From: Acinetobacter baretiae
GTDB lineage: Bacteria; Pseudomonadota; Gammaproteobacteria; Pseudomonadales; Moraxellaceae
Direction: 5' to 3'
Length of the DNA: 35,380 nt
Assembly (NCBI RefSeq): GCF_015627105.1
Contig: NZ_VTDM01000012.1
Span: 1 to 35,380 of the forward strand
Shown: positions 1-9,900 of the stretch, in pieces
How positions within the stretch are numbered: the stretch's first letter is position 1
Layout: each line of letters begins with the position of its first letter
Notes under the pieces: model-generated
What the model saw: the letters and a program-made list of their open reading frames with translations, nothing else
Databases searched by the model: none
Told to the model about the DNA's origin: nothing
Translations under genes and position numbers: made by a program

Positions 1-183
1 TATTTGAAGCAACGAAATAAGATTGAAACATTGTTTGGTTTGTTGAAAGCTAAATACAACTTAGTGACAAGTAAGGCGAGAAGTGTTCAAGGCTATTTAG
101 CAGGAATTTATGCATCTTTATGTGCGTATCAGGTTTGTCATAAGAATAAGCCGAACATTCGAATCATCGGTGCTTCGGCTTAA
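1..183 (+). CDS. Insertion-sequence transposase, C-terminal fragment (cut by window edge)
   Basis: An open frame runs from base 1 to a TAA at 181-183 and gives 60 residues, starting inside a protein. It contains RNKIETLFGLLK followed by KARSVQGYLAGIYASLCAYQ. An R..K-I-E...F..LK pattern is the usual surroundings of the last acidic residue of a DDE transposase, so this is the end of a DDE enzyme. The family is not certain. IS982 is plausible because the sequence just downstream reads, from outside in, ACCCGAATCC, but IS4/IS5-type elements cannot be excluded. The 5' part lies outside the window, so whether the element is complete cannot be judged. Confidence 0.7.
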   Translation, partial: YLKQRNKIETLFGLLKAKYNLVTSKARSVQGYLAGIYASLCAYQVCHKNKPNIRIIGASA

Positions 184-196
184 ACAGGATTCGGGT
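1..196 (+). mobile_element. Right end of an insertion sequence
   Basis: The transposase stop is followed within 13 bases by GGATTCGGGT (187-196), a plausible terminal inverted repeat of the element. The matching left end and the target duplication cannot be seen, so the exact border is inferred. Confidence 0.45.
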
Positions 197-737
197 TAAG
201 TAATAAAGCACTAATGTTGTGCCTGAAAAAACAATGAAAATTTGACAGCAATACATGAAAATTGCATTAGATGTATAACGTTTAATGTGAATGAGCCGAT
301 CTATCATTGTTTTTGTAAGCCAGTCATTGAGTTTTTTAGATTCTTCTTTTTAAACGATAAAGTCAAATATATTTATTTTGATTCTGAGGACTTTAGGCGA
401 TTAAATGTATTTAATTTTCTTGAATTACTTCGCATTAATTGAAAAAAATAGTATAATATCATCATTAAGTTTTATTTAACTCTCATTTATATTTTATTAT
501 TTTTATTTTGTTAATTAAATCTCATTATTGAGAATATATTGACTTTTGTCACATTGTTAAACAACATTGTCTTCCTATATATTTTTTTACACAATAGTGA
601 TTAAAAATATACTTTAATACTATTTTATCGGCTTACTTATTTAATTTAAATTTAAAGTCATTAAATTCAACGAAACCTCCATTCATGTAATAAAAATAAC
701 ACATTTTTGGTATGTAGGTGGGTTGAGAGTTTTAGGT
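197..737. other. AT-rich intergenic stretch, no gene found
   Basis: Between the insertion-sequence end and the structured leader of the LC7 gene the DNA is extremely AT-rich, most strongly at 440-660. The only open frame of any length (66 codons from a TTG at 242) has no ribosome-binding site and no recognisable family, so it is not called. The composition suits a region bound by H-NS-like proteins and favoured by insertion sequences; that is inference. Confidence 0.6.
429..457 (+). promoter_or_regulatory. Possible sigma-70 promoter in AT-rich DNA
   Basis: TTCGCA (429-434) and a perfect TATAAT (452-457) are separated by 17 bases. A transcript from here would run about 400 bases before the LC7 gene and include its three stem-loops. 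Chance matches are common in DNA this AT-rich, so confidence is low. Confidence 0.25.
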
Positions 738-844
738 TGTTGTTGTGGTCTAAATCATGATGACTACAACAACAGATGTGTGGAGTAAATCCACAGTGCT
801 TTAAAGCGCATTTAGTCGATTATATTAATCTGCAGCGCTTTAAA
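738..844 (+). promoter_or_regulatory. Structured leader with three consecutive stem-loops upstream of the LC7 gene
   Basis: Three inverted repeats lie end to end. (1) Arms 738-750 and 762-774 (TGTTGTTGTGGTC / GACTACAACAACA) form 13 pairs including one G-U around an 11-base loop. (2) Arms 779-784 and 790-795 (TGTGGA / TCCACA) enclose a 5-base loop. (3) Arms 800-809 and 835-844 (TTTAAAGCGC / GCGCTTTAAA) enclose 25 bases, with an inner GATTA/TAATC pairing. The third ends 4 bases before the GGAG ribosome-binding site (849-852) of the gene at 864. No U-run follows any of them, so they are not simple terminators. They could be a regulatory leader, an RNA-stability element or a small RNA. Confidence 0.5.
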
Positions 845-863
845 TTTTGGAGTAGTAGTAACA

Positions 864-1220
864 ATGGCAATTAAACTAGCAATATTAAGCGATGAATTAG
901 ACGGCTTTATCGCAGCTTCTTTAGTCGATAGTGAAAGTGGTATGCCACTGGCAACAGAAGGTACAGGGTTAGATTTAGACTTAGCTTCTGCAGGTAATGC
1001 TCAAGTTGTACGTGCTAAACGTAATGTGGCTCAAGCTTTGGGTTTAAAAGACTCTATTGAAGATATTCTGATTACTTTGTCAGAACAGTATCATCTTATT
1101 CGCCCATTAAAGGGTAATAAAGATCTGTTCTTATATGTTGCTTTAGATCGCAAGAAAGCAAATCTTGCAATGGCGCGTCATATATTAAAGAAATTTGATA
1201 ATCAACTCGATTTTTCATAA
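864..1220 (+). CDS. Roadblock/LC7-domain protein
   Basis: This 118-residue protein fits a single Roadblock/LC7 (dynein light chain 7, MglB-like) domain over nearly its whole length. It has an N-terminal helix ending [13 protein letters not shown], a strand pair around SGMPLATEG, a central helix with AQALG, the strands [16 protein letters not shown] and LFLYVAL, and a final helix [16 protein letters not shown]. Bacterial members often bind small Ras-like GTPases such as MglA, or act as scaffolds; none of those partners is encoded in this window. GGAG at 849-852 precedes the ATG. A stem-loop plus T-run follows the stop, so the gene is probably its own unit ahead of fimL. A link to pili is inferred only from position. 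The domain call is by pattern recognition without a profile search. Confidence 0.75.
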   Translation: MAIKLAILSDELDGFIAASLVDSESGMPLATEGTGLDLDLASAGNAQVVRAKRNVAQALGLKDSIEDILITLSEQYHLIRPLKGNKDLFLYVALDRKKANLAMARHILKKFDNQLDFS

Positions 1221-1235
1221 TTTTTTAATTTAAAG

Positions 1236-1262
1236 AAAGGAAGTGTAAAACTTCCTTTTTTT
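1236..1262 (+). terminator. Rho-independent terminator after the LC7 gene
   Basis: The arms AAAGGAAGT (1236-1244) and ACTTCCTTT (1250-1258) form a 9-bp stem with a 5-base loop, followed by more T residues. It separates the LC7 gene from fimL. Confidence 0.8.
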
Positions 1263-1399
1263 ATGTCGTAAACTTAGTTTTTTTTCGATGTACTATCATA
1301 AAAATGATTTTATTCATGTTTTAAGCTCAGTATTATTTTAAGATGTGATATAAAGTAATAAAAGTGTTTTGCACGTTGTCTAAAATATAGGTATCTTTC

Positions 1400-3040
1400 A
1401 TGTCTGATCAAACAAAAGTATCTTTTAACCCAAACTCATTATTAATGGTTAAAGCAGAAATAGAACGATCGATTCAGCAAATTGAAGTACTTGTGACTAG
1501 CTTGATTGATGAGCGTAAAGAGCAGTTCGGGTTAGATGATGCATTGTTGCATTTGAATCAATGCGCACAAGTTTTACTCTTGTTAAAACAATATAACTTA
1601 GCAAAAATAGTAGAGTACAGCGCAAGAATTATCGTTGAAATGGCCAAAGCACCAGACCAAATCAAACAAAGAGATATGTTTGTGGTCAGTCATGCTTTAC
1701 TAAGTGCAAAACGCTATATTGATTTTAGCTGTTTAGAGGAGCGAAGTATTCCACAATTTTTATTGTGTGATTTAAATGCGCTTGAACAACAATTAAACTT
1801 ACCTAAAACCACGGAAGCAGCTGCATTAGAACAGGTACTAGATCATATTCCTGAAGTAGACTTTAGTGGTCAACAAGTTGCAGAATCGTCTTCACATATT
1901 CATCAGCTCTATAAAGTTTGTTTAAAACAACTGTTTCGCAAAAATACATCAACGTTGAATGCATATGCACTAAAAGCTGTCGGTGAACAGTTAGTACATT
2001 TATCAGCAAACAAACCAAGTGCAACGTATTGGAAATTGGTGTACGAATTGTTTGTGCATATTGATGAGGTCTTTTTGAATACCACACGACTGCGCACTTT
2101 TGTACAAATTGAAAAAAATATTGACGAATTTTTAGTAAAACCTCATTTCAAGCCAAGTATGACTGAAGTTGCTAATATTATTTATATTTGTTTAGCACAA
2201 GGTTCATCTCTGTCTGAAAAATTACAGGCGCAGTTAGGGCATCAAATTGATGTTATTTTAGATCGTGATTTAAGTCTATTGTATAAAAAACTATTTTCTG
2301 AAGATTACGAAACGGCAAAAACGATTACTCAACTGCTTACTGAAGAAATTACAGCAATTTATCAAGAACTAGAAGTTAAATATCAAAATTTAAGTACTGA
2401 ACGCTTAGAGGCACTCTATAAACAGACATTGGCGGTGAAGCAAATTCTTTTAGTGTTGAATATGCTTGATGTTGCCAATGATTTAGAGCAGTATTTACCA
2501 TTGTTACAAGACCAAGCACAGATTAAACAAGAGCAGGTTGTGGGGCAACTGATGCAAAGCTTACTTAGTGCTTTAAACCATTTGCGTTTGTATGCTCGAC
2601 AAAAAACACCTCGCTTATTGCAGTACAAGGTTATTAATCAAGATATTGCACTCGATCGCTTAGATGATGCATATGATACTTTAGCTCAGGAGCTTCAATA
2701 TTTAATTGATGACGGTTCAAATCAGTTAATGCAATATATCGAAACACCAGAGCAAAATATTATTGTTGAATTACCACAACGTTTAGATGAAATTGCAGGT
2801 GCAGCTTTATTTATCTTTGATGATAAGGCCGTCCATCAAGCGGCAATCAATAGTTCTCGTTTTATTCAAGCATCTTTAGAGGAAAAAGAAACTCTCACAC
2901 AAAATGATGTGAAAACATTACTTGGTGTGTATGCAAGTATTGATATTGCACTTAAAGACATAAAAAATCATCAACCGGTGATGTCGCATATGTTTGCAGT
3001 TGCATTAAGTAATAGTCAACAATTGCACGTTGCCGCTTAA
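1400..3040 (+). CDS. fimL: FimL, type IV pilus/Chp accessory protein
   Basis: This 546-residue, mostly helical soluble protein is close in length to Pseudomonas aeruginosa FimL and resembles it in overall character. FimL is known there to resemble the N-terminal part of ChpA but to lack phosphotransfer histidines. It is needed for twitching and cAMP control through contact with PilG and the hub protein FimV. No HxxKG(S/T) motif is present here, as expected for FimL. AGG at about 1389 gives a normally spaced site for the ATG. It lies 365 bases upstream of pilG in the same direction, and chpA in this window lacks an obvious FimL-like N-terminal half. Identification rests on family resemblance and context. 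Confidence 0.75.
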   Translation: MSDQTKVSFNPNSLLMVKAEIERSIQQIEVLVTSLIDERKEQFGLDDALLHLNQCAQVLLLLKQYNLAKIVEYSARIIVEMAKAPDQIKQRDMFVVSHALLSAKRYIDFSCLEERSIPQFLLCDLNALEQQLNLPKTTEAAALEQVLDHIPEVDFSGQQVAESSSHIHQLYKVCLKQLFRKNTSTLNAYALKAVGEQLVHLSANKPSATYWKLVYELFVHIDEVFLNTTRLRTFVQIEKNIDEFLVKPHFKPSMTEVANIIYICLAQGSSLSEKLQAQLGHQIDVILDRDLSLLYKKLFSEDYETAKTITQLLTEEITAIYQELEVKYQNLSTERLEALYKQTLAVKQILLVLNMLDVANDLEQYLPLLQDQAQIKQEQVVGQLMQSLLSALNHLRLYARQKTPRLLQYKVINQDIALDRLDDAYDTLAQELQYLIDDGSNQLMQYIETPEQNIIVELPQRLDEIAGAALFIFDDKAVHQAAINSSRFIQASLEEKETLTQNDVKTLLGVYASIDIALKDIKNHQPVMSHMFAVALSNSQQLHVAA

Positions 3041-3405
3041 ATCGAGGCTGTATACTCCATGAAATCTAACGATGTCGATGGTTTTTGTCATTAAAAGTTT
3101 ACATAGGTCCTGTAGGATGTATGAAATTTTTTACACTGAGTGCATGAGCACTTTTATCAAAGTATGGCGGTGTGCATAGGGTGTAATCATTTCATTTGAT
3201 GGTATGCATTGAGTGAAAAGAATTCATTGAGCTTACTCTTTTATGTGATGCGTGTCTCACTTTGAGTATCTTATTTTATTCAAAGGTAATTTATTAATTG
3301 AAGCCTGTACAAAATGCATATTTAATAGATGGTATATGAAATTAGTTTAAAAAACTAACAACGATACTGTTAATGAATAAGATCATTTAACTGAAGGGAG
3401 ACAAG
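3041..3405. other. Intergenic region between fimL and pilG
   Basis: No gene is seen. A small hairpin (AGTGC 3139-3143 / GCACT 3148-3152) followed by a T-rich stretch might be a weak end for fimL transcripts. A promoter candidate lies at 3298-3326, so pilG onward is probably transcribed separately from fimL. Confidence 0.5.
3298..3326 (+). promoter_or_regulatory. Candidate promoter of the pilG-chpA operon
   Basis: TTGAAG (3298-3303) and TTTAAT (3321-3326) are 17 bases apart, about 80 bases before the pilG ATG. No competing better match is seen in the gap. Confidence 0.4.
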
Positions 3406-3774
3406 ATGAGCAGTCTAAAAGTAATGATCATCGATGACTCGAAAACGATCCGACGTACTGCCGAAACTTTATTACAACGAGAAGGATTTGAAGTCATCAC
3501 TGTCGTCGATGGTTTTGAAGCACTATCTAAAATTACCGAAAGCAATCCAGATATTATCTTTGTTGACATTATGATGCCTCGCTTAGATGGGTATCAAACG
3601 TGTGCATTGATTAAAAACTCAGAACAATACCGCAATACGCCAATTATTATGTTATCAAGTAAAGACAGTTTATTTGATCGTGCGAAAGGACAAATTGTCG
3701 GTTCAGATGAGTATTTAACAAAACCATTTAGTAAAGATGAATTGCTTGATGCAATTCGTACACATGTAAAGTAG
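3406..3774 (+). CDS. pilG: PilG, CheY-like response regulator of twitching motility
   Basis: This 122-residue stand-alone receiver domain has the acidic pair D10-D11 in IIDDS, the phosphorylation site D54 in FVDIMMP, S84 in the MLSS strand and the conserved K106 in LTKPF. In P. aeruginosa PilG receives phosphate from ChpA and promotes pilus extension and cAMP synthesis. It is the first gene of the pilG-pilH-pilI-pilJ-chpA order, which identifies it. A strong GGGAG site precedes the ATG by about 5 bases. Confidence 0.93.
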   Translation: MSSLKVMIIDDSKTIRRTAETLLQREGFEVITVVDGFEALSKITESNPDIIFVDIMMPRLDGYQTCALIKNSEQYRNTPIIMLSSKDSLFDRAKGQIVGSDEYLTKPFSKDELLDAIRTHVK

Positions 3775-3808
3775 TAGTAACTCTTTTGAGTTTAAGTTCG
3801 GGGATAAC

Positions 3809-4171
3809 GTGAAACGTATTTTAATTATTGATGACTCGCCAACAGAAGTATTTCGTTTTAAAGAGATTCTAACCAAGCATGGTTATGATGTTTTAGAGGC
3901 GAGCAACGGTGCTGACGGTGTCACACTTGCAACAGCAGAAATGCCAGATCTTATTTTAATGGATGTGGTGATGCCTGGTGTGAATGGTTTTCAGGCGACA
4001 CGACAAATTACGCGTGCTGAACAGACGAAAGACATTCCTGTCGTAATTGTAAGTACTAAAAACCAAGAAACCGACCGAGTTTGGGGTAAACGTCAAGGTG
4101 CTAAAGACTACTTGACCAAACCTGTAGATGAAGAATCACTCATTCGTGTGATTCAAGCCAACCTTGTTTAA
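3809..4171 (+). CDS. pilH: PilH, CheY-like response regulator
   Basis: This 120-residue receiver domain has D8-D9 in IIDDS, phospho-acceptor D52 in LMDVVMPG and the late lysine in YLTKP. Translation starts at a GTG, with GGGGA (3800-3804) in front. In the Pseudomonas system PilH opposes or drains signalling through PilG and is linked to retraction. It lies 34 bases after pilG and 23 bases before pilI, so the three are read together. Confidence 0.92.
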   Translation: MKRILIIDDSPTEVFRFKEILTKHGYDVLEASNGADGVTLATAEMPDLILMDVVMPGVNGFQATRQITRAEQTKDIPVVIVSTKNQETDRVWGKRQGAKDYLTKPVDEESLIRVIQANLV

Positions 4172-4194
4172 TTAAAAGATCAGGGCTTAATATC

Positions 4195-4710
4195 ATGGCA
4201 GTGAATGGATTTTTAGAGTTACTTCGGTTAGTGAAACAAGGAAATAAACATCAACAAGCAGATGATGTTAACAGGTGGTCTGGTATCGCATTTGAAATGC
4301 AAGAGCAGACGTTTGTGATTCCTTTGGGTGAGGTTAATGAGGTACTATATTGTCCTGATCTGACATCAGTTCCAAATGCTGAGCCTTGGGTCAAAGGTCT
4401 TGCTAACGTACGTGGACAATTACTTACAGTCATTGACCTTTCAGAGTATTTTGCAGGGCCTTCTATTAAACTAACACGCCAACACAAATTACTGTGTTTA
4501 CGCCATGAAGATCATTATATTGGTTTTATTGTAGATCAAGTGTTAGGGCTTCAGCATTTCCATACAACAAGTTTCTTTGCTGTAAATCCGCAACTTAAGC
4601 AAGATTTACAAAAATACTGTCATGGCTATTTTAAACAGAAACAAGTGAATTGGAATGTTTTCTTATTTAGTACATTACTGAAAGATTTTTACCAAGAAGC
4701 CGTTATCTAA
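4195..4710 (+). CDS. pilI: PilI, CheW-like coupling protein
   Basis: This 171-residue protein carries one CheW domain over about residues 28-165. Recognisable parts are WSGIAFEMQEQTFVIPLGEV, the PWVKGLANVRGQLLTVIDL stretch typical of CheW, and YIGFIVDQVLGLQ. It should physically link the receptor PilJ to the kinase ChpA at the inner membrane. Its place between pilH and pilJ fits. Confidence 0.92.
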   Translation: MAVNGFLELLRLVKQGNKHQQADDVNRWSGIAFEMQEQTFVIPLGEVNEVLYCPDLTSVPNAEPWVKGLANVRGQLLTVIDLSEYFAGPSIKLTRQHKLLCLRHEDHYIGFIVDQVLGLQHFHTTSFFAVNPQLKQDLQKYCHGYFKQKQVNWNVFLFSTLLKDFYQEAVI

Positions 4711-4767
4711 AATACATAGATATGAGTGAATTGTTATGCGAATACTGAGATTTTGGGGGAGAGTTGT

Positions 4768-6864
4768 ATGGGCTTAAAAAGTCTAGTAAGTGGTAAGAGT
4801 GGCATCATTAAACAACTAGATGCCCGCTTAAATCAGTTAAGTCAAGGTTTTGGTGATAATAAAAGTGTTAAACCACTATTATTACTGAGTATTGTAAGTA
4901 TTATTGCGACTTTGCTCATTCTGTTTTTTATTTTCTATAGTACAGCAAAAAATAATACAGTAACCAAAAGCTTGGCCGACCTTAAACTTATTTCTCAGGT
5001 TATTCCTAAACAAGTGACCGAAGCCAATACTACAGGTGCCGATGCAGAATTCAAAAGATTAGAAGATAGCCGTGCTAGCTTTGACAAGAACTTATCTGTG
5101 ATTCAAAACTCTGCATCTATCGGTGGAGACGTAGACAAGGTACAGTCAGATTGGAACAACACTGCCAAAAACCTACAAACGCTTCTTGATAATAAATCTG
5201 TATTAAACGATCTTCGTAAAACTGTTGTGGAAATGGATCAAATCATTCCAAGTTTACAGTTTGAATATAATGCTTTGATTAAAGACATGACTCAGCGTGG
5301 TTTACCAACCAGCCAAATTACCATTGCAAAAGATCAGGTGATTTTGGCAGAACGGATGCTACGTTCAATGCATAACGTGACACGTATTGCACAAACGCAA
5401 GTGGTCGATCCAATTCGAAGTATTTCTCTTGATCAAGATGAACAATCAACGCCTGCAACCGATTTTAGAGATGCGAGTGAAACTTTCGGTAACTATTTGA
5501 ATGCGCAAATCGATGGTGAAACAATTTTTGGTGTTGAGCGATTAGCTGATCCAGAGTTACGCAATACCTTATTGTCAATCAAAAGTAAATACGACAGTGT
5601 TGTACAAAAAGATACTGCAATTTTATTAGACAATGCTGGAAAACTACTTCAAGTACAAAAAGCATCTAACACAATTTTTGCAGATTCAGAGCCTCTTTTA
5701 GAAACACTTGAAAATGTTTATGTGTCGGGTCTTCTTACGGTTTATGTTCCGCGTACACTTCTTATTTTAGGTTTTTTAACATTCTTAATTGCATTAGCTA
5801 AACTATTTAGAATTCGTGCTGAAAATGACCAACTACGTATTACTGAATTAAAAAATGAATACGACCAAAACCAGAACGCTATTTTACGATTACTCGATGA
5901 AATTGCTGACTTAGCAGATGGTGACTTACGTCACTATGCAACAGTATCTGAAGATTTTACAGGGGCAATCGCCGATTCGATTAACTTTGCAATCGACCAA
6001 TTACGTGATCTTGTATCTCGAATTAATGAAACATCACAAGAAGTATCTCAATATTCTCAAAATACACAGCAAGTAACCACCAGCTTAACGGAAGCGGCGA
6101 ACAAACAATCTAGTGAAATTTCAACAGCTTCAATTGCGATCCGTGAAATTGTGGCATCTATTGGTCAAGTTTCGAATAACGCCAATGAGTCTACCGAAGT
6201 TGCACAGCGTTCAGTACAAATTGCATCTAATGGTGCAGATGTTGTAAACAAATCTATGCAAGGGATGGATACCATTCGTGAGCAAATTCAAGAAACATCA
6301 AAACGAATCAAACGTTTGGGTGAGTCATCACAAGAAATTGGTAACATTATTTCATTAATTAACGATATTGCAGACCAAACAAACATTTTGGCCTTAAATG
6401 CTGCAATTCAAGCATCTATGGCAGGTGAGGCAGGTCGAGGCTTTGCTGTAGTTGCAGATGAAGTACAGCGTCTTGCAGAACGTTCAGCATCTGCAACAAA
6501 ACAGATTGAAGGCTTGGTTCGTACTATTCAATCAGATACCAATGAAGCTGTAATTTCAATGGAACACACAACAACTGAGGTTGTACGTGGAGCAACACTT
6601 GCACAAAACGCAGGGGTAGCACTAGATGAGATTCAAACAGTATCAAATACATTGGCACAGTTAATTGGTAACATTTCACAAGCATCACAAAAACAATCGG
6701 TGTCAGCAAGCCAGATTGAAAATACGATGACTGTTGTACAAGACATTACAACACAAACAACAGCGGCAACATTTGATACGGCACGATCAGTTTCTGAACT
6801 TGCAAATATGGCTGAGTCATTACGAGGGTCTGTAACCGACTTTAAACTACCAGAAAAGCCTTAA
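4768..6864 (+). CDS. pilJ: PilJ, methyl-accepting chemotaxis-type receptor
   Basis: The protein has 698 residues from the ATG at 4768, which follows GGGGGAGA (4756-4763). An in-frame GTG at 4726 would add 14 residues but has no such site. The order is: cytoplasmic start, TM1 about residues 36-58, a periplasmic sensor region of roughly 265 residues, TM2 about 325-348, a HAMP-like linker and a long signalling coiled coil. The hairpin tip near 536-580 reads [20 protein letters not shown] and [13 protein letters not shown], the PilJ version of the conserved receptor tip. It is the sensor of the Chp pathway, thought in Pseudomonas to detect the pilus subunit state or surface contact. Confidence 0.93.
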   Translation: MGLKSLVSGKSGIIKQLDARLNQLSQGFGDNKSVKPLLLLSIVSIIATLLILFFIFYSTAKNNTVTKSLADLKLISQVIPKQVTEANTTGADAEFKRLEDSRASFDKNLSVIQNSASIGGDVDKVQSDWNNTAKNLQTLLDNKSVLNDLRKTVVEMDQIIPSLQFEYNALIKDMTQRGLPTSQITIAKDQVILAERMLRSMHNVTRIAQTQVVDPIRSISLDQDEQSTPATDFRDASETFGNYLNAQIDGETIFGVERLADPELRNTLLSIKSKYDSVVQKDTAILLDNAGKLLQVQKASNTIFADSEPLLETLENVYVSGLLTVYVPRTLLILGFLTFLIALAKLFRIRAENDQLRITELKNEYDQNQNAILRLLDEIADLADGDLRHYATVSEDFTGAIADSINFAIDQLRDLVSRINETSQEVSQYSQNTQQVTTSLTEAANKQSSEISTASIAIREIVASIGQVSNNANESTEVAQRSVQIASNGADVVNKSMQGMDTIREQIQETSKRIKRLGESSQEIGNIISLINDIADQTNILALNAAIQASMAGEAGRGFAVVADEVQRLAERSASATKQIEGLVRTIQSDTNEAVISMEHTTTEVVRGATLAQNAGVALDEIQTVSNTLAQLIGNISQASQKQSVSASQIENTMTVVQDITTQTTAATFDTARSVSELANMAESLRGSVTDFKLPEKP

Positions 6865-6902
6865 TTGCCTTACACGTTAGCCGTGTTATCTATATACAAG
6901 CT

Positions 6903-6943
6903 TCGATGTATTGAACTAAATTAAATTTTACTCAATACATCGA
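6903..6943 (+). repeat. Perfect 12-bp inverted repeat between pilJ and chpA
   Basis: TCGATGTATTGA (6903-6914) and TCAATACATCGA (6932-6943) are exact reverse complements separated by 17 AT-rich bases. The repeat lies in the 111-base pilJ-chpA gap, 32 bases before the chpA ATG. There is no T-run after it, so it is more likely an mRNA stem-loop tuning chpA expression or stability than a full terminator. Confidence 0.7.
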
Positions 6944-6975
6944 CAAAAGCTAAGCAGATAAAGTTTGAGCGAGAT

Positions 6976-9900
6976 ATGAAAGAATTCGTACAGAGGCTAG
7001 TGCAAGATATCGCTGTACCAGCAGATACTTACTTACAGCAAGATGAAGAAATTGTTGAAATTTTTGCCGAAGAAGCCGAAGAAATTATTGCCGAGCTCGC
7101 TGAATTATTTGTGCAATGGCAGCAAGATTTAAACGCAATTGATACACTCACTGTGATAAGACGCCATTTCCATACGTTAAAAGGCTCAGGCCGAATGGTT
7201 GGTGCTAATCAGATGGGTGAGTTTGCATGGGGAATAGAAGAACTACTCAATAGTGTTCTGCAAGATCATGTCCCACTTACAGAAGAAATTAGACAATACA
7301 CCACACACAGTTTTGAATTTTATCAAAGTCAGTTATTTCCAAGTATTCAACAGATCGAACCTGTGGACTGTGATATTCGTCCTTTTTTATATGTCTCTAA
7401 AGCATTAAAAGAGCAACAGAGTATTGATGCCGAAATTTGGCAAGTGATTGTCAATCATGCAGATCTTTATTCAAGTGATACAAATGCCGATCATGCAGAA
7501 AAAGATGCTTCATCTTTAGTAGATGAAGAAATTATGCCACAACATCATCTAGATATAATTAAAGATATACCTGGTGTTTACCTAGATGAAATGGCCGAAC
7601 ATCTTGAACGAGTACGTCACTATCTAAATAATAGTGAACCATCCGTTAAAGATACTACAGGTTTAATTCGAGCAATTCATACCCTTAAGGGTAGCTCAAG
7701 TATGATGAAAGTTGACGACTTGGTATGTGCAAGTGGCAATGTAGAAGTGTCATTAAATTTAGAATTACAAGAAAAAGGTCAACTTGATTTAAGTTTAAAT
7801 TTACTTGAGCAATTTGAAGTATTTTTGAGTCAATATTTGCAGGGGCTGAAAACCAAAAAACCTATCTTGTTAACAAATAGCTTGGCTCAATTCCAAGAAG
7901 TATGGCAACAATATGAAGAATATATTAAACATTCAGAACAAGAACAAATCCGAATTGATGACATTATTTCACTAAATATCGACCATTTGCTCGATGTCGC
8001 CAATGATTTTGATGTGAAAGTTTGGAATGATGCTGAAAAGTATATTACAGATTTAATTGATGAAAGCGAAACTCTTACCCAGTGGGCAGATTCTAAAAAG
8101 TTAGTGGCGCTAGCTGACTATATGAGTAAGTTACGCAAAGCGTATATTGCTTTACTTGCAGTCGCATTTTATGACTATGATCAGCTTAAAATACAAAGTT
8201 CAGGCTTTGATGACTTCCATAATGCTTTAATGATTTATTTTGACTTTTTAGCCTCTGGTCAAATTAATCCTATATTGTTACAACATGAAGATGAGTTAGA
8301 TCAGTTAATTGAGACCTTATCGAAAATTCACGATGTGGCTAAGAAACCTATTGATCTACCTACACAACAAATACCTGTTGCTGACATTATTAGAAAATTA
8401 GAATCTGATGAAGTCGATTTAGCACAACAGTCATCGAATGTGATTGATGACTTAGAGCTGATTGATATTTTTGTCGAGGAAGCCGAAGAAATTGTTACAC
8501 AAATGGACAGCGATCTTGCGGAATTTGAAGAGAATCCAACAGAGCTGACCACGTTACAAAAACTTATGCGGAATTTGCACACTTTAAAAGGTAGTGCAAA
8601 CATGATTCAAGCCGTAAATTTAGGGACAATTGCGCATCATTTAGAGTCAGTTTATGAATTATTGATTCATCAAAAACGTGAAGCTACGCCATTACTTCTT
8701 GCTATTTTACGTTCAATTCATGACAAGCTTGCAGGTCGTACAGATGCTATTCGAAAGCAAAAGGTAGATTTTTCGGCAGTTAACACATTAGCATTATTAG
8801 AGTCGTGTAAACAAATAGATGATCAATATGACTTTAATACGTCATCTGTGAAAACAGCTAAAACACCTGATCTAGTACAAGAAACGACAGTTGAACAGCA
8901 CCCTAAAGAACATATAGCAACCATCACATCAAATCGTGCAACGTTGTTGGAATCACCAAAAATTGCCTTTAATGCATGGTGTGAGGAGCGTTCAAGTCGT
9001 AGCTTACTACTTGCGGTACAACGTCATGTATATGCTTTGCACGATGAGTTGAAGCATGTCACGGATGTACCAAATCTTCAAAACATCACTGGCTTATTAA
9101 TTGATATATTTGAACAATATACAATTTATCAAGTAAAAACAGATGTATATGACCAGACCATTCATATGGCGTTTAATCATATTTCGGGTTATTTTGATCA
9201 CAGTATTGATGACAACGAACTTGAAGATGTACGTCAACGACTAGAAAAAATCAAAAATTCCCTTTCATCTTCTACGGGCATGAATGAATCGGTTAACACA
9301 GATAACTCGATTGATACGATGCAAGGAGATGGGGCACAACCTCCATCAATGCATGGTTTATGGCAAGCACGATCTGATGCAGCCAGTACGCAAGAAATGC
9401 TACGTATTTCTGCATTTACTATTGATAAAGTAACCAACTTAACTGCCGAAAGTGCGATTAACCGATCTCGTGTTGAGATGGGCTTAAATCAATTTAATAC
9501 AACACTGTCTGAGATGGAACTTGCAATCGTACGACTTTCTGAACAGTTGCGTCGAATGGAAGGTGAGCTTGAAACACAAATTCTCGCAAAACACAGTGTT
9601 GAAAATGACTATGAAGATTTTGACCCATTGGAAATGGATAAATATTCTGCATTAAACCAATTGTCGAAGTCATTAGCAGAGTCTGCATCAGATTTACTTG
9701 ATTTTAAATCAACCCTTAGTGATAAAATTGCCGATTCTGAAACATTGTTGCTTGAACAAGCACGTATGCAAACAGATGTACAAGACAATTTATTACGAGT
9801 TCGACAAGTTGTATTTTCACTCATTGAATCAAGATTACAGCGTTTGGTTCGACAAACAGCGATGTCTGTTAACCGTTCGGTTGAGCTAGAAGTGGTGAAT

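Noticed and set aside
242..442. 66-codon open frame in the AT-rich left region
   Set aside because: It starts at TTG without a ribosome-binding site, has no recognisable domain and lies in DNA so AT-rich that the composition looks non-coding.
864..1220. Reading the LC7 gene as cargo of the insertion sequence
   Set aside because: The putative element end (about 196) lies before it, and it has its own ribosome-binding site and terminator.
4726..4767. Upstream GTG start for pilJ
   Set aside because: The ATG at 4768 has a strong GGGGGAGA site directly upstream and gives the usual receptor N-terminus.
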